A stretch of 64,000 nucleotides of DNA, from contig JBIKNF010000003.1 in assembly GCA_044358835.1 (NCBI GenBank), positions 114,315 to 178,314 on the forward strand, written 5' to 3'. The notes under the pieces are model-generated. The model was not told where the DNA came from. It saw nothing but the letters and a program-made list of their open reading frames with translations, and made no database searches. Of this stretch, positions 16,512 through 26,144 are shown piece by piece. Source of the DNA: JAJTHC01 sp044358835 (GTDB lineage Bacteria; Cyanobacteriota; Vampirovibrionia; Vampirovibrionales; JAJTHC01). A program made the translations under genes and the position numbers. Each line of letters starts with the position of its first letter. Positions within the stretch are counted from its first letter, which is position 1.

Positions 16512-19274
16512 ATGTTTTTGATCCGTATGCGTATTTTTGTTTTGGGATTCTTGTGTTTGTATACCTTAGGGATAAGTAGCTTACATGCCAATGATACTCT
16601 GCCTTATACCTTTCATACGCTTGCTAATGGCTTAACAGTGATCACCTATCAGATCAAAGGATCTCGTCAAGCGGTGGTGGATACGTGGTTTGGTGTGGGC
16701 AGTGCGAATGAACCTGCCACCTATAACGGGATGTCGCATTTTTTAGAGCATGTGATGTTTAAATCTAGTGACGCGCACGCGTCGTTTGATGTGGAAGTTG
16801 AAAAATATGGAGGCTACACCAACGCGGCCACTTCTCGTGATTATACCCATTATTACTATGTCGTCCCTGCCACACAGCTCCAGCAAGCCCTGAACTTACA
16901 CCTTTCTATGCTGTTTGAACCCGCGTTTCCCGCCCTGGCTGTCAAAGACGAACAACCCGTGGTGCAAGAAGAAATCCGCCGATCCCAAAACGCGCCCTTT
17001 CGGGCTTTATTTGACCGCTTGTATCGCACGCTTTATGTGGCTTCCCCTTCTATTGCCCAAAGCGTTATTGGCCCTTTGCCTCAAATTGCCAGTTTTGACT
17101 CGTCCAAGGTTCGGGCGTATTACGGCCAGTATTATTCCCCTCAATCGGCGTACTTGCTTGTGGCAAGCCCTTATGAAGATCAGGACGTTTTGGCGTGGGC
17201 CAAGGCTTTTTTTGCGCGTAACACCATTCCTTCAGGCCACCCCATTCCCCCAGTGACAGAGGCCATTGCGTGGGACGCCTTATCGCCTCACTTAGAAACG
17301 CTCTATGCCCCCACCGTGCCGATGCCGACGATCTTATGGGCTTTTCCTGAACCCCCTCAATCCGCCAGTCTTAAAGAAAGACTGGCCTTAGAGCTGTACT
17401 TGTATTTACTGGCAGGCCATGAAGAAGGGGCGCTGAATCAAGCCTTGTTGCACCAAGCACAGAACCCCGCTTACGCCGTAGGGGCGTCTTGGATGCGGCA
17501 TCGTTTTGAAGGGTTTACCTATATTTACGCCATGACTGAAAGGGAACATTTGGCCTTGGCGAAACAACGAATCCAACAGGTGTTAAGTGACCCCGCTTGG
17601 CTTAGTGCCTCTGCGTTGGCTCAAGCGAAAAAAGCGATTGCCCTAGCTTGGGCCCAAGAACGCAGTGAGCCGGCGTCTTACTTAAATGGGTTGGGGGAAG
17701 CCATTGTTCAACAGACTCAGGAGGAACGTGCGTTTCAAGTGGACACCTTAAAAGCGTTGACTGTAGAAGATATTAAACTGGCGCGACAAGCCTTATTAAC
17801 CCGTTTAAACCGTAAAACCATTAGCCTTTTACTGATGCCAGAAACGGCCAAGCCTCCGTTGTCACGTTTAAGCAAGGCTCTTGCAAGCAATGCTTTAGCT
17901 GGACTTCAGGTTCAGTCCCCTGCGCTTGAATCCGCTTCTCTTCTTCACGCATCGCCCAAGGCCCAAAAGGGTCTCGATCAAGCCATGGCCCTTCGCTCGA
18001 CTTCGATTGGGTCGTTTCAAGCGTATGAAAAAATCTTGCCCGCCTCTGAACTCTTGGGGGTGGCGTGGCATTTCCCTTTGAATCAAACGTCTTTAAATGA
18101 CAAAACGGCTTTAGATTTATTAAGTGGTTTGTGGCTGAAAAGCCCCTTAAAAGGCGCTTGCCCTGTCTCCATTCAAGCGTATTTAGACGATTTGGGCGTC
18201 AGTGCACATTTTCGTTACGGTGAAGATGGCCTAAGCCTTTATTTTGAAACTACGCAAGACAACGTAACCGCCTTGGTGCAGGCACAAACGGTGTTGTTGA
18301 AAGAAGCCTATGGCTTTATTTTTGATGAAATGGCCTTTGAAAATGAACGTCAACAGGCCCTTAAATCCATTCAACAATTACCCAGTAATCCGCAGGGTTT
18401 ATTACAGGCCCATGCCCAATCCATTTTAGGGCAGGGCTTGGCGGTTGGGATTCAATTAGAGCAAGCCGAAAAGGCCTTACACGCCTTGAACTTTCAACGC
18501 GTGCAAGACGCTTGGCAAGCCCTGTGGACGAAAAGCCCTGTAGCACTGGTGATGGCGGGCCCTGAAGAAGCCGTCAAGGCTTTAAAAACAGGCTTGGCTT
18601 TTAGTGGTGTGCTCAAAGGACATTCCCCTGTTTTAGAACAGAGCATTCGCCCCAACGTCGTGCTTGAACCCATTGCCGCACGAAGCACGCATGTGCTTAA
18701 GCCCGATCAAGAAACAAGTTGGCTGTTATGGGGGTGGACACTCCCTTCGGTGCAAGACAAAGACATTCCCGCCTTACACTTGTTGCAAACGTATTTGGGC
18801 CAAGGCATGAGCGCCGTGTTATTTCAAGAAGTGCGCGAAAAAAGAGGCCTTGCTTATGAAGTCACCTCTTCTTTAGACACTTACTTGAACCGAGGCATCA
18901 TGCGGTGGTATGCTGGCGTTAAGCCTGAAAATGTGGAAAAAACTCAAGCGGTGTTTCAAGACATACTGAACGATTTAAACACCACGCCCTTAAGCCCGCA
19001 GGTACTACAGGCCTTAAAAATCAAACGCCTTGGGCGTTTTGATGTGGCCTTAAATACGCCAGAACAATGGACGAGCTTTGCCGGCCGGCTCTTGAATCAA
19101 GGCTTGCCTTTGGGGTATATTGAATCATATACACAGCGTTTAAATGCGGTGACTCCAGCGGATCTTCAACGTGTGGTGAAGACTTATCTGGGTCATTGCC
19201 CGACTTTACGTCTTAGCTTGGGCAAGGCGCTTGAAACCAACGTCGTTATAAAGGAAACATCCCTGCATGATTGA
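16512..19274 (+). CDS. Exported M16 family zinc metallopeptidase, two-domain
   Basis: The product is about 920 residues. It starts with a signal peptide (IFVLGFLCLYTLGISSLHA, about 8-26). The active N-terminal M16 domain has the inverted zinc motif HFLEH at 76-80 and the third ligand glutamate in QEEIRR near 153. A second, inactive M16 domain pair follows, with the typical LGQGMSAVLFQEVREKRGLAY sequence near the C-terminus. Length and order fit the pitrilysin-like, fused form that degrades peptides in the periplasm. I chose ATG 16512, preceded by AAAGGG 6 bases upstream; ATG 16497 is an alternative. The gene overlaps thrB by 8 bases. Confidence 0.9.
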   Translation: MFLIRMRIFVLGFLCLYTLGISSLHANDTLPYTFHTLANGLTVITYQIKGSRQAVVDTWFGVGSANEPATYNGMSHFLEHVMFKSSDAHASFDVEVEKYGGYTNAATSRDYTHYYYVVPATQLQQALNLHLSMLFEPAFPALAVKDEQPVVQEEIRRSQNAPFRALFDRLYRTLYVASPSIAQSVIGPLPQIASFDSSKVRAYYGQYYSPQSAYLLVASPYEDQDVLAWAKAFFARNTIPSGHPIPPVTEAIAWDALSPHLETLYAPTVPMPTILWAFPEPPQSASLKERLALELYLYLLAGHEEGALNQALLHQAQNPAYAVGASWMRHRFEGFTYIYAMTEREHLALAKQRIQQVLSDPAWLSASALAQAKKAIALAWAQERSEPASYLNGLGEAIVQQTQEERAFQVDTLKALTVEDIKLARQALLTRLNRKTISLLLMPETAKPPLSRLSKALASNALAGLQVQSPALESASLLHASPKAQKGLDQAMALRSTSIGSFQAYEKILPASELLGVAWHFPLNQTSLNDKTALDLLSGLWLKSPLKGACPVSIQAYLDDLGVSAHFRYGEDGLSLYFETTQDNVTALVQAQTVLLKEAYGFIFDEMAFENERQQALKSIQQLPSNPQGLLQAHAQSILGQGLAVGIQLEQAEKALHALNFQRVQDAWQALWTKSPVALVMAGPEEAVKALKTGLAFSGVLKGHSPVLEQSIRPNVVLEPIAARSTHVLKPDQETSWLLWGWTLPSVQDKDIPALHLLQTYLGQGMSAVLFQEVREKRGLAYEVTSSLDTYLNRGIMRWYAGVKPENVEKTQAVFQDILNDLNTTPLSPQVLQALKIKRLGRFDVALNTPEQWTSFAGRLLNQGLPLGYIESYTQRLNAVTPADLQRVVKTYLGHCPTLRLSLGKALETNVVIKETSLHD

Positions 19275-20190
19275 AACCTCTCAAGTCCGTGTGCCCGCCA
19301 CTTCTGCCAACTTAGGCGTGGGGTTTGATACCTTCGGCTTGGCGTTGAAGCGATGGAATACCTTTCATCTCAAGCGTTTGCCTGAAGCAAGTGTGCCTTC
19401 TTTATTCACCCTTGAAGGCTCTTGCTTTAGTTTAGGGCCTAAGCTCGGGTGGGACGCCGTGAAGAGCAACATTTTTTTTCAAGCCTTGGATTTTTATTAT
19501 GCCCATATTAAACGGCCTTTGCCCGCGTATGAAGTTGGCGTAGAGATTCAAATCCCCGTGGCACGGGGCTTGGGTTCTAGTGCAACGGCAGTGGTGGCGG
19601 CCTTAATGGGTGCCAACGCCTTAGAAGGCTCTCCTCTGGATCAAGATGCTCTACTGAAGCTGGCGATTGCCTTTGAAGGCCACCCCGACAATGTGGCCCC
19701 CGCCATGAAGGGGGGGTGCGTTTTTGGGGATGCGACCCATAGTTACCCGATTCACTGGCCGACGACGTGGCACCTTGCGGTGTGGATGCCTGAAGATCCC
19801 TTATTGACCGAAGCGGCGCGTCACGTTTTACCCAGCACGTACACTCGCCCTGAAGTGGTGACGGCTTTACAGCAGGCGTCGTTGTTGTTATATGCGCTTG
19901 AACATCAACGGGCTGATGTGTTACGCCAAGTCATTGAACAAGATGTGATTCATGAGCCGTTTCGTAAAACGTTAATTGAAGGCTTTGACGCCTTTCGTGC
20001 TTTTGTGCATGAACACACGGATGCCTTAGGCGTGGTGATTAGTGGCAGTGGTTCGACTTGCTTGGTGATTTATGAAGCGAGCTGTAGCGATCAAGTTCAG
20101 CAAGCCTTACAACGGTGGCAACGTCAATGGGGGGGGACTGTTGAATCTACGGAACTTGAATTAGAAGGGGCTCAGATTTTAAACACTTAG
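19267..20190 (+). CDS. thrB: Homoserine kinase
   Basis: ThrB phosphorylates homoserine with ATP, the step before threonine synthase. The 307-residue GHMP-kinase has the N-terminal VRVPATSANLGVGFDTFGLAL, the ATP-binding PVARGLGSSATAVVAALMGAN, the GHPDNVAPA motif and the C-terminal VVISGSGSTCLVI. Its ATG lies inside the end of the M16 peptidase gene (ATGATTGA overlap), so the two are probably co-transcribed and coupled although their functions are unrelated. Confidence 0.93.
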   Translation: MIETSQVRVPATSANLGVGFDTFGLALKRWNTFHLKRLPEASVPSLFTLEGSCFSLGPKLGWDAVKSNIFFQALDFYYAHIKRPLPAYEVGVEIQIPVARGLGSSATAVVAALMGANALEGSPLDQDALLKLAIAFEGHPDNVAPAMKGGCVFGDATHSYPIHWPTTWHLAVWMPEDPLLTEAARHVLPSTYTRPEVVTALQQASLLLYALEHQRADVLRQVIEQDVIHEPFRKTLIEGFDAFRAFVHEHTDALGVVISGSGSTCLVIYEASCSDQVQQALQRWQRQWGGTVESTELELEGAQILNT

Positions 20191-20218
20191 GTGGCTTATA
20201 TAGAACAACTTGAAGGAA

Positions 20219-20227
20219 TGTAACAAT
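20219..20227 (+). promoter_or_regulatory. TGTAACAAT motif upstream of gene 20398-20901
   Basis: TGTAACAAT in gene orientation, about 170 bp before the ATG, followed by CTCTAAATTAGGGG; a similar CTAAACTAGGGG stretch occurs upstream of the pilin gene. Confidence 0.45.
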
Positions 20228-20397
20228 CTCTAAATTAGGGGTTCCTAATCGTTTGTGGAGGTGGTTTTATACATAGGTAGGTGTGTCCGAAAGACGTTCT
20301 GAACGGCTTGTGTTTAAATCGTGCTTAGGTCGTCTTATCTTTGTGTGAATCCTTTTTAATCCTCTCAATAATCCCCAAAAACCACAAGGAACTTTTT

Positions 20398-20901
20398 ATG
20401 TTTATTACTACTAATAATCGTTTTACCCCCCCCGCTATACAGTCGCAAGCTACTTCCTTTCAGCGTGACGGTCAGAGACTTACCCTGAAGGAAATGGGCG
20501 ACGTAATACAAACACTTAATCTAGCCCTAACCCGTTTATATGAAACCGCCAGCAACGAAAAACTTCTTTCAGCAATTGAAGAAGCCAAGCAAACTCGAGA
20601 AACAGAACCCTCATTTTTAAACAAAGCCCAGCACCTTTATCAGATTCTAGGGAGATCAGGAACTGTCCGAGGCATAAAAGCAACATTCGAATCAATAGAA
20701 GATAATTTCAGAGCACAGTATGCACAAATTATGGAACGTATTCATACTGAACAAAATAGTATGCCTGCTAATAACAGAGATCAAGACTACTTAGCACAAT
20801 TAGCCCAGTGGAGAACACGTCTTACTGATTTAGAAGGAAAGGTAAGCGAAGCATCTGTTGACTTTAGAAGGCAGGTAGGTCCATATAAATCAAACTCTTA
20901 G
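20398..20901 (+). CDS. Unknown protein with NRFTP N-terminal signature
   Basis: A 167-residue protein with no recognised domain, signal peptide or membrane segment. It begins MFITTNNRFTPPA, sharing NRFTP with the protein at 5927-6529, and has an early polar region with QRDGQRLT near residue 24-31. The rest is charged and helical, probably coiled coil. The ATG at 20398 is preceded by AAGGA; a TTG extension upstream is unlikely. The gene is convergent with fliD. Composition is AT-rich relative to thrB. Confidence 0.65.
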   Translation: MFITTNNRFTPPAIQSQATSFQRDGQRLTLKEMGDVIQTLNLALTRLYETASNEKLLSAIEEAKQTRETEPSFLNKAQHLYQILGRSGTVRGIKATFESIEDNFRAQYAQIMERIHTEQNSMPANNRDQDYLAQLAQWRTRLTDLEGKVSEASVDFRRQVGPYKSNS

Positions 20902-20945
20902 GTTCTTGCATTTTAAGAAAATCACACCCCCTTGGCGACAGCTTA

Positions 20946-22691
20946 TTACTTGGACGCTTGGTTACCAATGGCACTTAAGGCGTTGCCTTGGCTCTTGTAT
21001 TGGGCAATCAGCGAATCAGACGCCGCATACTGCCGTTGCAACTGCACCCGACGCTTTTCCAAACGCGCTTCCCCTTCACTAATGCTTTTTTTCGAACGAC
21101 TAATTAGGGCGTCATAACTCTCCCCAATCGATTGAAACACCCCTTTGTCTCCCGAAGCACCCCCTGTTTTAACCGCATTTTCCACCACGTTTTGTAACTG
21201 CGTAAACACCCCAGTGGCCCCTTTAATCAGGCTTTCCACTTCGTCTGGGCTGTTTTTCAACGCGGCTAAAAACTTGGTGGCACTAAAGGTCAAGGTCGAA
21301 TTGGCCGACTGCCCCCCACTACTGGCGGTTGAAATGCCCACTTGCCCAAGGCTGTTATAGGTGGTTTGGCCTGTGGTGCTGGCCGTCATGGTTTGGCGTA
21401 TCTCTGTTCTAAAGGAACGAACGCTGGTTTGCGCGCCTAGCTTGCCGGTGTCTGCCTTGGTTTCGGTGTCAATGGTGCCAATAAGGGTATTAAACGCGGT
21501 AACCACGTCATCCACCGCTTTGCTGAGCTTGTCGGTGTCTTGATCCACCAAAACGTTAATGTCGTTGGTGGTTTGCACTTGTTTGAGCTTGAGGGTCAGG
21601 CCTTTGAGTCCCGTTTGCACTTCACTCACTTCGTTACTGGTGGAAAGGTATTCCGTGCCATTGACGGTGACCTTGGCGTTCATGCCCAAGCTTTGAGACG
21701 CCGTGCTATTGCTGCCACTCACCAGATTCATCGCACTTAAAAAGTTGCCTGTCACCTCTTCCATTTGAATGGCGACTTGCCCCGTGGATTTAGACGTCAA
21801 TTCCAAACGATTGTTTAGACTGTTATAAATGGCGTTTACTCCAGCATCTGCCGAATTATTGATGGCCGTAATGAGTTGAGCCAGACTTTTGCCCGTGGTG
21901 TCAAAACTGGCTTTCCCGATTTTAAAAGTAGAACCCGCCACCACCGCAGTGGTTAAGCCTGCAGAGGTGGAAGAGACGTCTTGCGTGGTGTTGAGGGTTG
22001 AAAAGAATTGCTTGCCTGTAAAGGTACTGCCTACTTCCACGGCGGTGTCTAATTTGGACAACTTTAAGAAGTTGGAGGTATCCCCTGTAGAACCAAAGCG
22101 AACAGTGCCTCCTGCGCTGGCATTGACCACCACTTGGCCTTCTGCATTAAGGCTCGCACTACTGATGCCTGAAATCGCGCCAATCCGCCCAAGAACATCG
22201 CCAAAGGTGTCGGTGCTGGCATCCACGCTCACGCTAGAAGCCACGCCATTGACGTACACGTTAAAGGTGCCAGAAGTTAAAGACATCGTTTTAATGTCAC
22301 TTAACAAGGTGCTGGCGGTTGCCACCACACCCGCTTGAACGGTGGATTGCGCCGTAGTTGGGGTGGCTAAAGTATTGACTTTAACGCTTAAATTGGCTAA
22401 ATTGGCCCCTGCCGATGCGCTGACGTCTAAGGCGGTGGTGTTGGAAGAAGTGGCTTTTCGGGCTTGAAAGATGTTGGCATCTAACACGGAAGTAGAGGTA
22501 AAGACTTTTAAGGCTGTTTGAAACGTCTTGGCGCGAGAGGTAATGTTGGCCAAAGTGCTTTTTCGCGTCGTGGTTTTGTCAATACGCGTTTGAATGGCGT
22601 CTAAGGGCTTACGTTCAGACGCGATGGTGGCATCAATAATTTGGTTGACGGGCAAGCCCGAACTAATGCCACCAAAAGTAATGCTCATCAT
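20946..22691 (-). CDS. fliD: Flagellar filament capping protein FliD
   Basis: FliD forms the cap at the filament tip and helps flagellin to fold into place outside the cell. The 581-residue product starts MMSITFGGISSGLPVNQIIDATIASERKPLDAIQ, matching the FliD N-terminal domain, and ends with the helical C-terminal domain (ISEGEARLEKRRVQLQRQYAASDSLIAQYKSQ). The middle is Thr/Ser/Ala-rich and variable. AAGGAC precedes the double ATG (22691/22688). It stands alone, 8.5 kb from the flagellin gene; no other flagellar genes are in the window. Confidence 0.93.
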   Translation of the reverse strand: MMSITFGGISSGLPVNQIIDATIASERKPLDAIQTRIDKTTTRKSTLANITSRAKTFQTALKVFTSTSVLDANIFQARKATSSNTTALDVSASAGANLANLSVKVNTLATPTTAQSTVQAGVVATASTLLSDIKTMSLTSGTFNVYVNGVASSVSVDASTDTFGDVLGRIGAISGISSASLNAEGQVVVNASAGGTVRFGSTGDTSNFLKLSKLDTAVEVGSTFTGKQFFSTLNTTQDVSSTSAGLTTAVVAGSTFKIGKASFDTTGKSLAQLITAINNSADAGVNAIYNSLNNRLELTSKSTGQVAIQMEEVTGNFLSAMNLVSGSNSTASQSLGMNAKVTVNGTEYLSTSNEVSEVQTGLKGLTLKLKQVQTTNDINVLVDQDTDKLSKAVDDVVTAFNTLIGTIDTETKADTGKLGAQTSVRSFRTEIRQTMTASTTGQTTYNSLGQVGISTASSGGQSANSTLTFSATKFLAALKNSPDEVESLIKGATGVFTQLQNVVENAVKTGGASGDKGVFQSIGESYDALISRSKKSISEGEARLEKRRVQLQRQYAASDSLIAQYKSQGNALSAIGNQASK

Positions 22692-22708
22692 GGGGAAGTC
22701 CTTCTTTA

Positions 22709-22785
22709 AAAGCGAACGTAACCACGCGAAAAAGCGCGCGAACGTAACAGTTTTGGGGCAAGCGTTTTACAATGCGTTTATTTTT
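22709..22785 (+). promoter_or_regulatory. Promoter and possible operator of the permease gene
   Basis: Two direct copies of GCGAACGTAAC lie about 28 bp apart (near 22713 and 22740), the second extending to CGTAACAG. They are followed by TTTACA and TAGAAT separated by 16 bp (about 22766-22793), a reasonable sigma70 promoter for the gene at 22928. The region also separates it from the divergent fliD. Confidence 0.45.
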
Positions 22786-22927
22786 GCTAGAATAGAGCTA
22801 CTTATGAGATTTTTCCCAATGTCGTCTCCTTCCTTTGTAAGGATAGCAAGCCTTCGGCCAGATTTCATCCACCTTTTGGTTTATGATCCCCCCCCCCTTG
22901 TTTTGTATGTGTAAAGGAACCGTGTTG

Positions 22928-24556
22928 ATGCCCTCTATCCCTTCCTTGCTGGACAGCCTGACCCGATCCCGTCCCTTGCCGGAACATCAAGCGGAAGATG
23001 CGGGCTTAAAACGTACCCTTACCGCCAAAGATCTGATTGTGTTTGGGGTTTCGGCCATGATTGGCACAGGCATTTTCGTACTCACGGGGCAAGGCGCGGC
23101 GGACAACGCCGGCCCTGCGTTGGTGGTTTCTTTCTTGATTTCGGGCTTGATTTGCGTGTTTTGTGCGTTGTCTTACAGTGAACTTTCCACACTCATCCCC
23201 ATTTCAGGTTCGGCGTATTCTTACATGTTCATCGCCCTAGGAGAGTTCGTGGCGTGGATTGTGGGCTGGTTGCTGGTGGTGGAATACTTGGCGGGTAATA
23301 TGTGTATTGCCCAAGGCTGGGGAAAAACCATTTTATATGGCGTCAAAATTTTTGGCGAATCCTTGGCGAATCTCTTTCATAACCCTGCTTTAGCCGTGGG
23401 AGTCCCCACGTGGTTGAATACGTCGACCTTCACGGTGCTTGAAAAAGGGCAAAGCATCCCCCTCCATGAAGCATCAGTCGCCACAAGCAAGATACCCTTC
23501 ACACTACCAGGATCCCCCGATGTCTTGACGCTCGTCATCAACCAGAGCTTCGATATTTTCCCAGTGGTGGGCCTGTTGTTTTGTGCGTGGTTACTCACCA
23601 AAGGCGTAGAAGAAAATGCCAAGTTAGCCACTGCCATGGTGTATATCAAAATTGGGATTATCCTCTTTTTCTTAGCCATTGGGGGGTGGTTTTTATTCAG
23701 TCACCCTGATTTATTTTCCAAGCACTGGTTCGCGGAAGGGTGGAAGACTTTTGCCCCCTTCGGCAACGACGGCATCATTAAAGGGGCGGCGTTGATGTTC
23801 TTTGCCTACGTCGGCTTTGACGCCCTCGCCTGCTCTGCTGAAGAAGCCAAAGATCCGCAGAAAGACATGCCCATTGGCATTTTAGGTTCTTTACTGATTT
23901 GTACGATTTTATATGTGTTGGTCACCGTTGTGGTAACGGCCGTCAACCCGATTGAAAACATTCACCGCACCGCTGCCGTGGCCCAAACCATGACGATGAT
24001 GAACGTCCCTGGGGCGGATTTGCTGGTGGTCATTGGTGAAGTCATCGGGATTAGTTCGGTCATGCTCATCATGCAAATGGCCACCATTCGCGTGGTCTAT
24101 TCCATCGCGAGAGACCGCCTGTTGCCCGCGTTTTTAAAGAAAATGGACCCACGCTTGGGTGTACCGCTCGCTGCCACGTGGATTGTTGCCATTATTGGGG
24201 CATTAGGTTCGGCTTTATTGCCTATTTCGCTGGTGTCACACATCGCCAGTTTAGGCACGCTCTTTGTGTTTCTCATGGTCTGCGTGGGTGTGGTGATTCT
24301 GCGGTTTACCATGCCTGAAGCCAAGCGTCCCTTCCGAGTCCCCTTTGGCATTACCATTCCGCTCTTAGGCGTGGCTGGATGCCTTTGGTTGATGATGAGT
24401 CTGTCGTCTTCGGCGTGGTTCCTTACCCTTGTGGCGTTGGCCATTGGGTTGGCGATTTACTTCACCTACGGCATGCACAACAGCATTATGAAGAACCCTG
24501 AGGCGTTAGAAGCCTTAGAGCTTGAGGCGCCTCCGCTAGCGATGGTGGGGCATTAG
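22928..24556 (+). CDS. APC family amino acid permease
   Basis: A 542-residue inner-membrane transporter with about 12 or more hydrophobic segments. The consensus amphipathic motif SAMIGTGIFVLTGQGAADNAGPA-type sequence (about residues 38-60) and SGSAYSYMFIALGEFVAWIVGW match the cationic amino acid transporter (YfnA/CAT-like) branch, as does GFDALACSAEEAKDPQKDMPIGI. It imports amino acids by proton symport; the substrate is not certain. Start chosen at ATG 22928 after AAAGGA; a run of ten C lies at 22888-22897 just upstream. Confidence 0.9.
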   Translation: MPSIPSLLDSLTRSRPLPEHQAEDAGLKRTLTAKDLIVFGVSAMIGTGIFVLTGQGAADNAGPALVVSFLISGLICVFCALSYSELSTLIPISGSAYSYMFIALGEFVAWIVGWLLVVEYLAGNMCIAQGWGKTILYGVKIFGESLANLFHNPALAVGVPTWLNTSTFTVLEKGQSIPLHEASVATSKIPFTLPGSPDVLTLVINQSFDIFPVVGLLFCAWLLTKGVEENAKLATAMVYIKIGIILFFLAIGGWFLFSHPDLFSKHWFAEGWKTFAPFGNDGIIKGAALMFFAYVGFDALACSAEEAKDPQKDMPIGILGSLLICTILYVLVTVVVTAVNPIENIHRTAAVAQTMTMMNVPGADLLVVIGEVIGISSVMLIMQMATIRVVYSIARDRLLPAFLKKMDPRLGVPLAATWIVAIIGALGSALLPISLVSHIASLGTLFVFLMVCVGVVILRFTMPEAKRPFRVPFGITIPLLGVAGCLWLMMSLSSSAWFLTLVALAIGLAIYFTYGMHNSIMKNPEALEALELEAPPLAMVGH

Positions 24557-24646
24557 TTTCTTAGCTTTGGGATTTCTAGCTTCGTTTATCGCTGGTGCTT
24601 GGATTTTTAGCTCCCTCTCCCTTTGGGAGAGGAAAACAAGCTTCTT

Positions 24647-24742
24647 ATTCACGAAGTGAATCTACCCCTTTAGGAAGGAGAGGTTGGGAGAGGAAACCAA
24701 CGGTTTTCTTTCCCAAGAGAAAAAGTCAGAGACTTTTTCGAC
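24647..24742 (+). repeat. 96-bp direct repeat, left copy
   Basis: Identical over 96 bp to 25762-25857. It begins with the palindrome ATTCACGAAGTGAAT and ends with a hairpin AAAAAGTC/GACTTTTT. The two copies flank the unknown gene 25027-25716. The stretch 24557-25026 holds this repeat, the one at 24783 and a small CCTCTCCC/GGGAGAGG hairpin, and no convincing gene. Confidence 0.85.
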
Positions 24743-24782
24743 CATGGTGGGGTGAGGGTCCTGAGATGCCCAGTTGTCGCTG

Positions 24783-24883
24783 GTGTTTCCCTCATCCTAG
24801 CGTAGCCCGCCATAGGCGAGGCGTGCGACCAGAGGGAGAAGGAACAGGGCAAAATGTCTCGGAAGCCTCGCATTTAGTGCGTT
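24783..24883 (+). repeat. Dispersed palindromic repeat, copy 1
   Basis: About 100 bp containing CGTAGCCCGCCATAGGCGAGG followed by AGGGAGAAGGAACAGGG and CTCGGAAGCCTCGCATTTAG. It recurs inverted at 30174-30277 and in part at 56948-57017. The core GCCTCGCC/GGCGGGC can form a hairpin, as in REP/BIME-type elements. Confidence 0.75.
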
Positions 24884-25026
24884 GTCGGCAAGATTTTATA
24901 GGACGTTGAATACACGTTTTTTGGGCGGAGTGTTGACAGAACAACATTTTCTTATTACTATCTAAACAGAAGCCATAGAGGCTTCTCTGCACTTTTTCCC
25001 CTCACCCTTAAAAGAAGGTCACTACT

Positions 25027-25716
25027 ATGATGCCTCCTCTTTCTCTTGTTGGCGCGTCTTTGCCGACTTATTCAACCAACCCCGCCCTGACCCCCCCCAA
25101 TAACAAAAATAAAGTAAGTGGCTCTTCTGCATCTAATCAGCGTCAGGGGTATATTGGGGAAGAAATAAAGATCCTTGGAGAAAAAATACGAAATTCAGAA
25201 ACAAGTGATGCTGATTTAATACAAGCGGCACTAAAAATCTTTTTCTATCTAGATCATATGAGGGGTCAGTCTTTTACCCATAGCGCAAGATCGCGATTGA
25301 CTACGGCCTCCGGAGCAAGGGGCAAGTCCCCAAAATTAACACCAAGAAGTGAGCTTCAAATCAGTTGTTCTTTGAGAGATTTTGAGTTACAGCTTCTCGA
25401 TCGATACATGGGTTTAGTTGATAACGATTACAAACCTTTATCTGATAAAAATGAACGGCTAAGAGTGTTGAAAGAACTAATAAGTGAACGAGAAAGTGAG
25501 TTGACAGGATTATTACAAGAGCTGCGGGGCAGACTAGAGAGAACTCATTCCACAGCGCTCTCACCTGAGTTGACAGAACTATTACAAGAGCTGCGGGTCA
25601 GACCAAAGGGAACTCATTCCAAAGCGCACTTAAGGAGGTGGACAGTACTGTTACAAAAGCTGTGGGTCAGACTAGGGGGACTCTTGCCGACAACGAAAAA
25701 ACGCGAGGCTTCCTAG
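25027..25716 (+). CDS. Unknown protein with three 23-residue C-terminal repeats
   Basis: A 229-residue protein without recognised domain. The N-terminus is Pro/Asn/Ser-rich and disordered (MMPPLSLVGASLPTYSTN), with NQRQGYIGEEI at about 38-48 that resembles the QQRQGVT signature of the 2866 and 5927 genes. A helical middle follows. The C-terminal third is three degenerate copies of a 23-residue unit (ELTxLLQELRxRxxxTHSxA), encoded by 69-bp tandem repeats. The gene is framed by identical 96-bp direct repeats and its base composition is AT-rich, suggesting a recently inserted or exchanged cassette. GAAGGT precedes the start. Confidence in coding is moderate. Confidence 0.55.
   Translation: MMPPLSLVGASLPTYSTNPALTPPNNKNKVSGSSASNQRQGYIGEEIKILGEKIRNSETSDADLIQAALKIFFYLDHMRGQSFTHSARSRLTTASGARGKSPKLTPRSELQISCSLRDFELQLLDRYMGLVDNDYKPLSDKNERLRVLKELISERESELTGLLQELRGRLERTHSTALSPELTELLQELRVRPKGTHSKAHLRRWTVLLQKLWVRLGGLLPTTKKREAS
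25498..25704 (+). repeat. Three 69-bp tandem repeats inside the unknown gene
   Basis: Units align with starts at 25501, 25570 and 25639 (TTGACAG or TGGACAG), each containing ATTACAAGAGCTGCGGG or a variant. The period is a multiple of three, so the frame is kept. Confidence 0.8.
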
Positions 25717-25761
25717 CGCACGGCAGGAACGAAGATAGAGCGAGAGGGATGGGATAAACTC

Positions 25762-25857
25762 ATTCACGAAGTGAATCTACCCCTTTAGGAAGGAGAGGTT
25801 GGGAGAGGAAACCAACGGTTTTCTTTCCCAAGAGAAAAAGTCAGAGACTTTTTCGAC
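25762..25857 (+). repeat. 96-bp direct repeat, right copy
   Basis: Identical to 24647-24742 and in the same orientation, 46 bp after the stop of the unknown gene. Confidence 0.85.
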
Positions 25858-25910
25858 GGAAGGGGGGCGACCAAGACCCTCCCTCCCTTAAGCCGCCTTT
25901 AGAGGTGTTG

Positions 25911-25936
25911 GAGACCTTTGGCGGAGCAAAGGTCTC
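25911..25936 (+). repeat. Palindromic module GAGACCTTTG...CAAAGGTCTC
   Basis: A 10-bp perfect inverted repeat with loop GCGGAG, followed by TGACGACCGACCAGCTA. The same module with a longer 14-bp stem is at 49522-49555. The stretch 25717-26416 otherwise holds scattered repeat fragments, the small toxin-like locus and the ffh promoter. Confidence 0.7.
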
Positions 25937-26144
25937 TGACGACCGACCAGCTATAAAAAAAAACGAGAAACCCAAGCACCCCCTCAAAAAGGGAGCTAGC
26001 CAAAACTAAAAAGCAAAGGTCTCTGTCAGCACCAGCTATAAAAGGGAACTAGCCAAAACGACAAGCTATAAATGGAACGAGAAAACCAAAAAAGGGAGTA
26101 AAACCCAAACCCCTTGACAAAGCTCACAACATTTGACACAATGT

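Noticed and set aside
20341..20397. N-terminal extension of the NRFTP protein from an upstream TTG
   Set aside because: The ATG at 20398 has AAGGA at the right distance and gives the shared signature at the N-terminus.
24595..24909. 104-codon frame upstream of gene 25027
   Set aside because: Composed entirely of dispersed repeats and hairpins.
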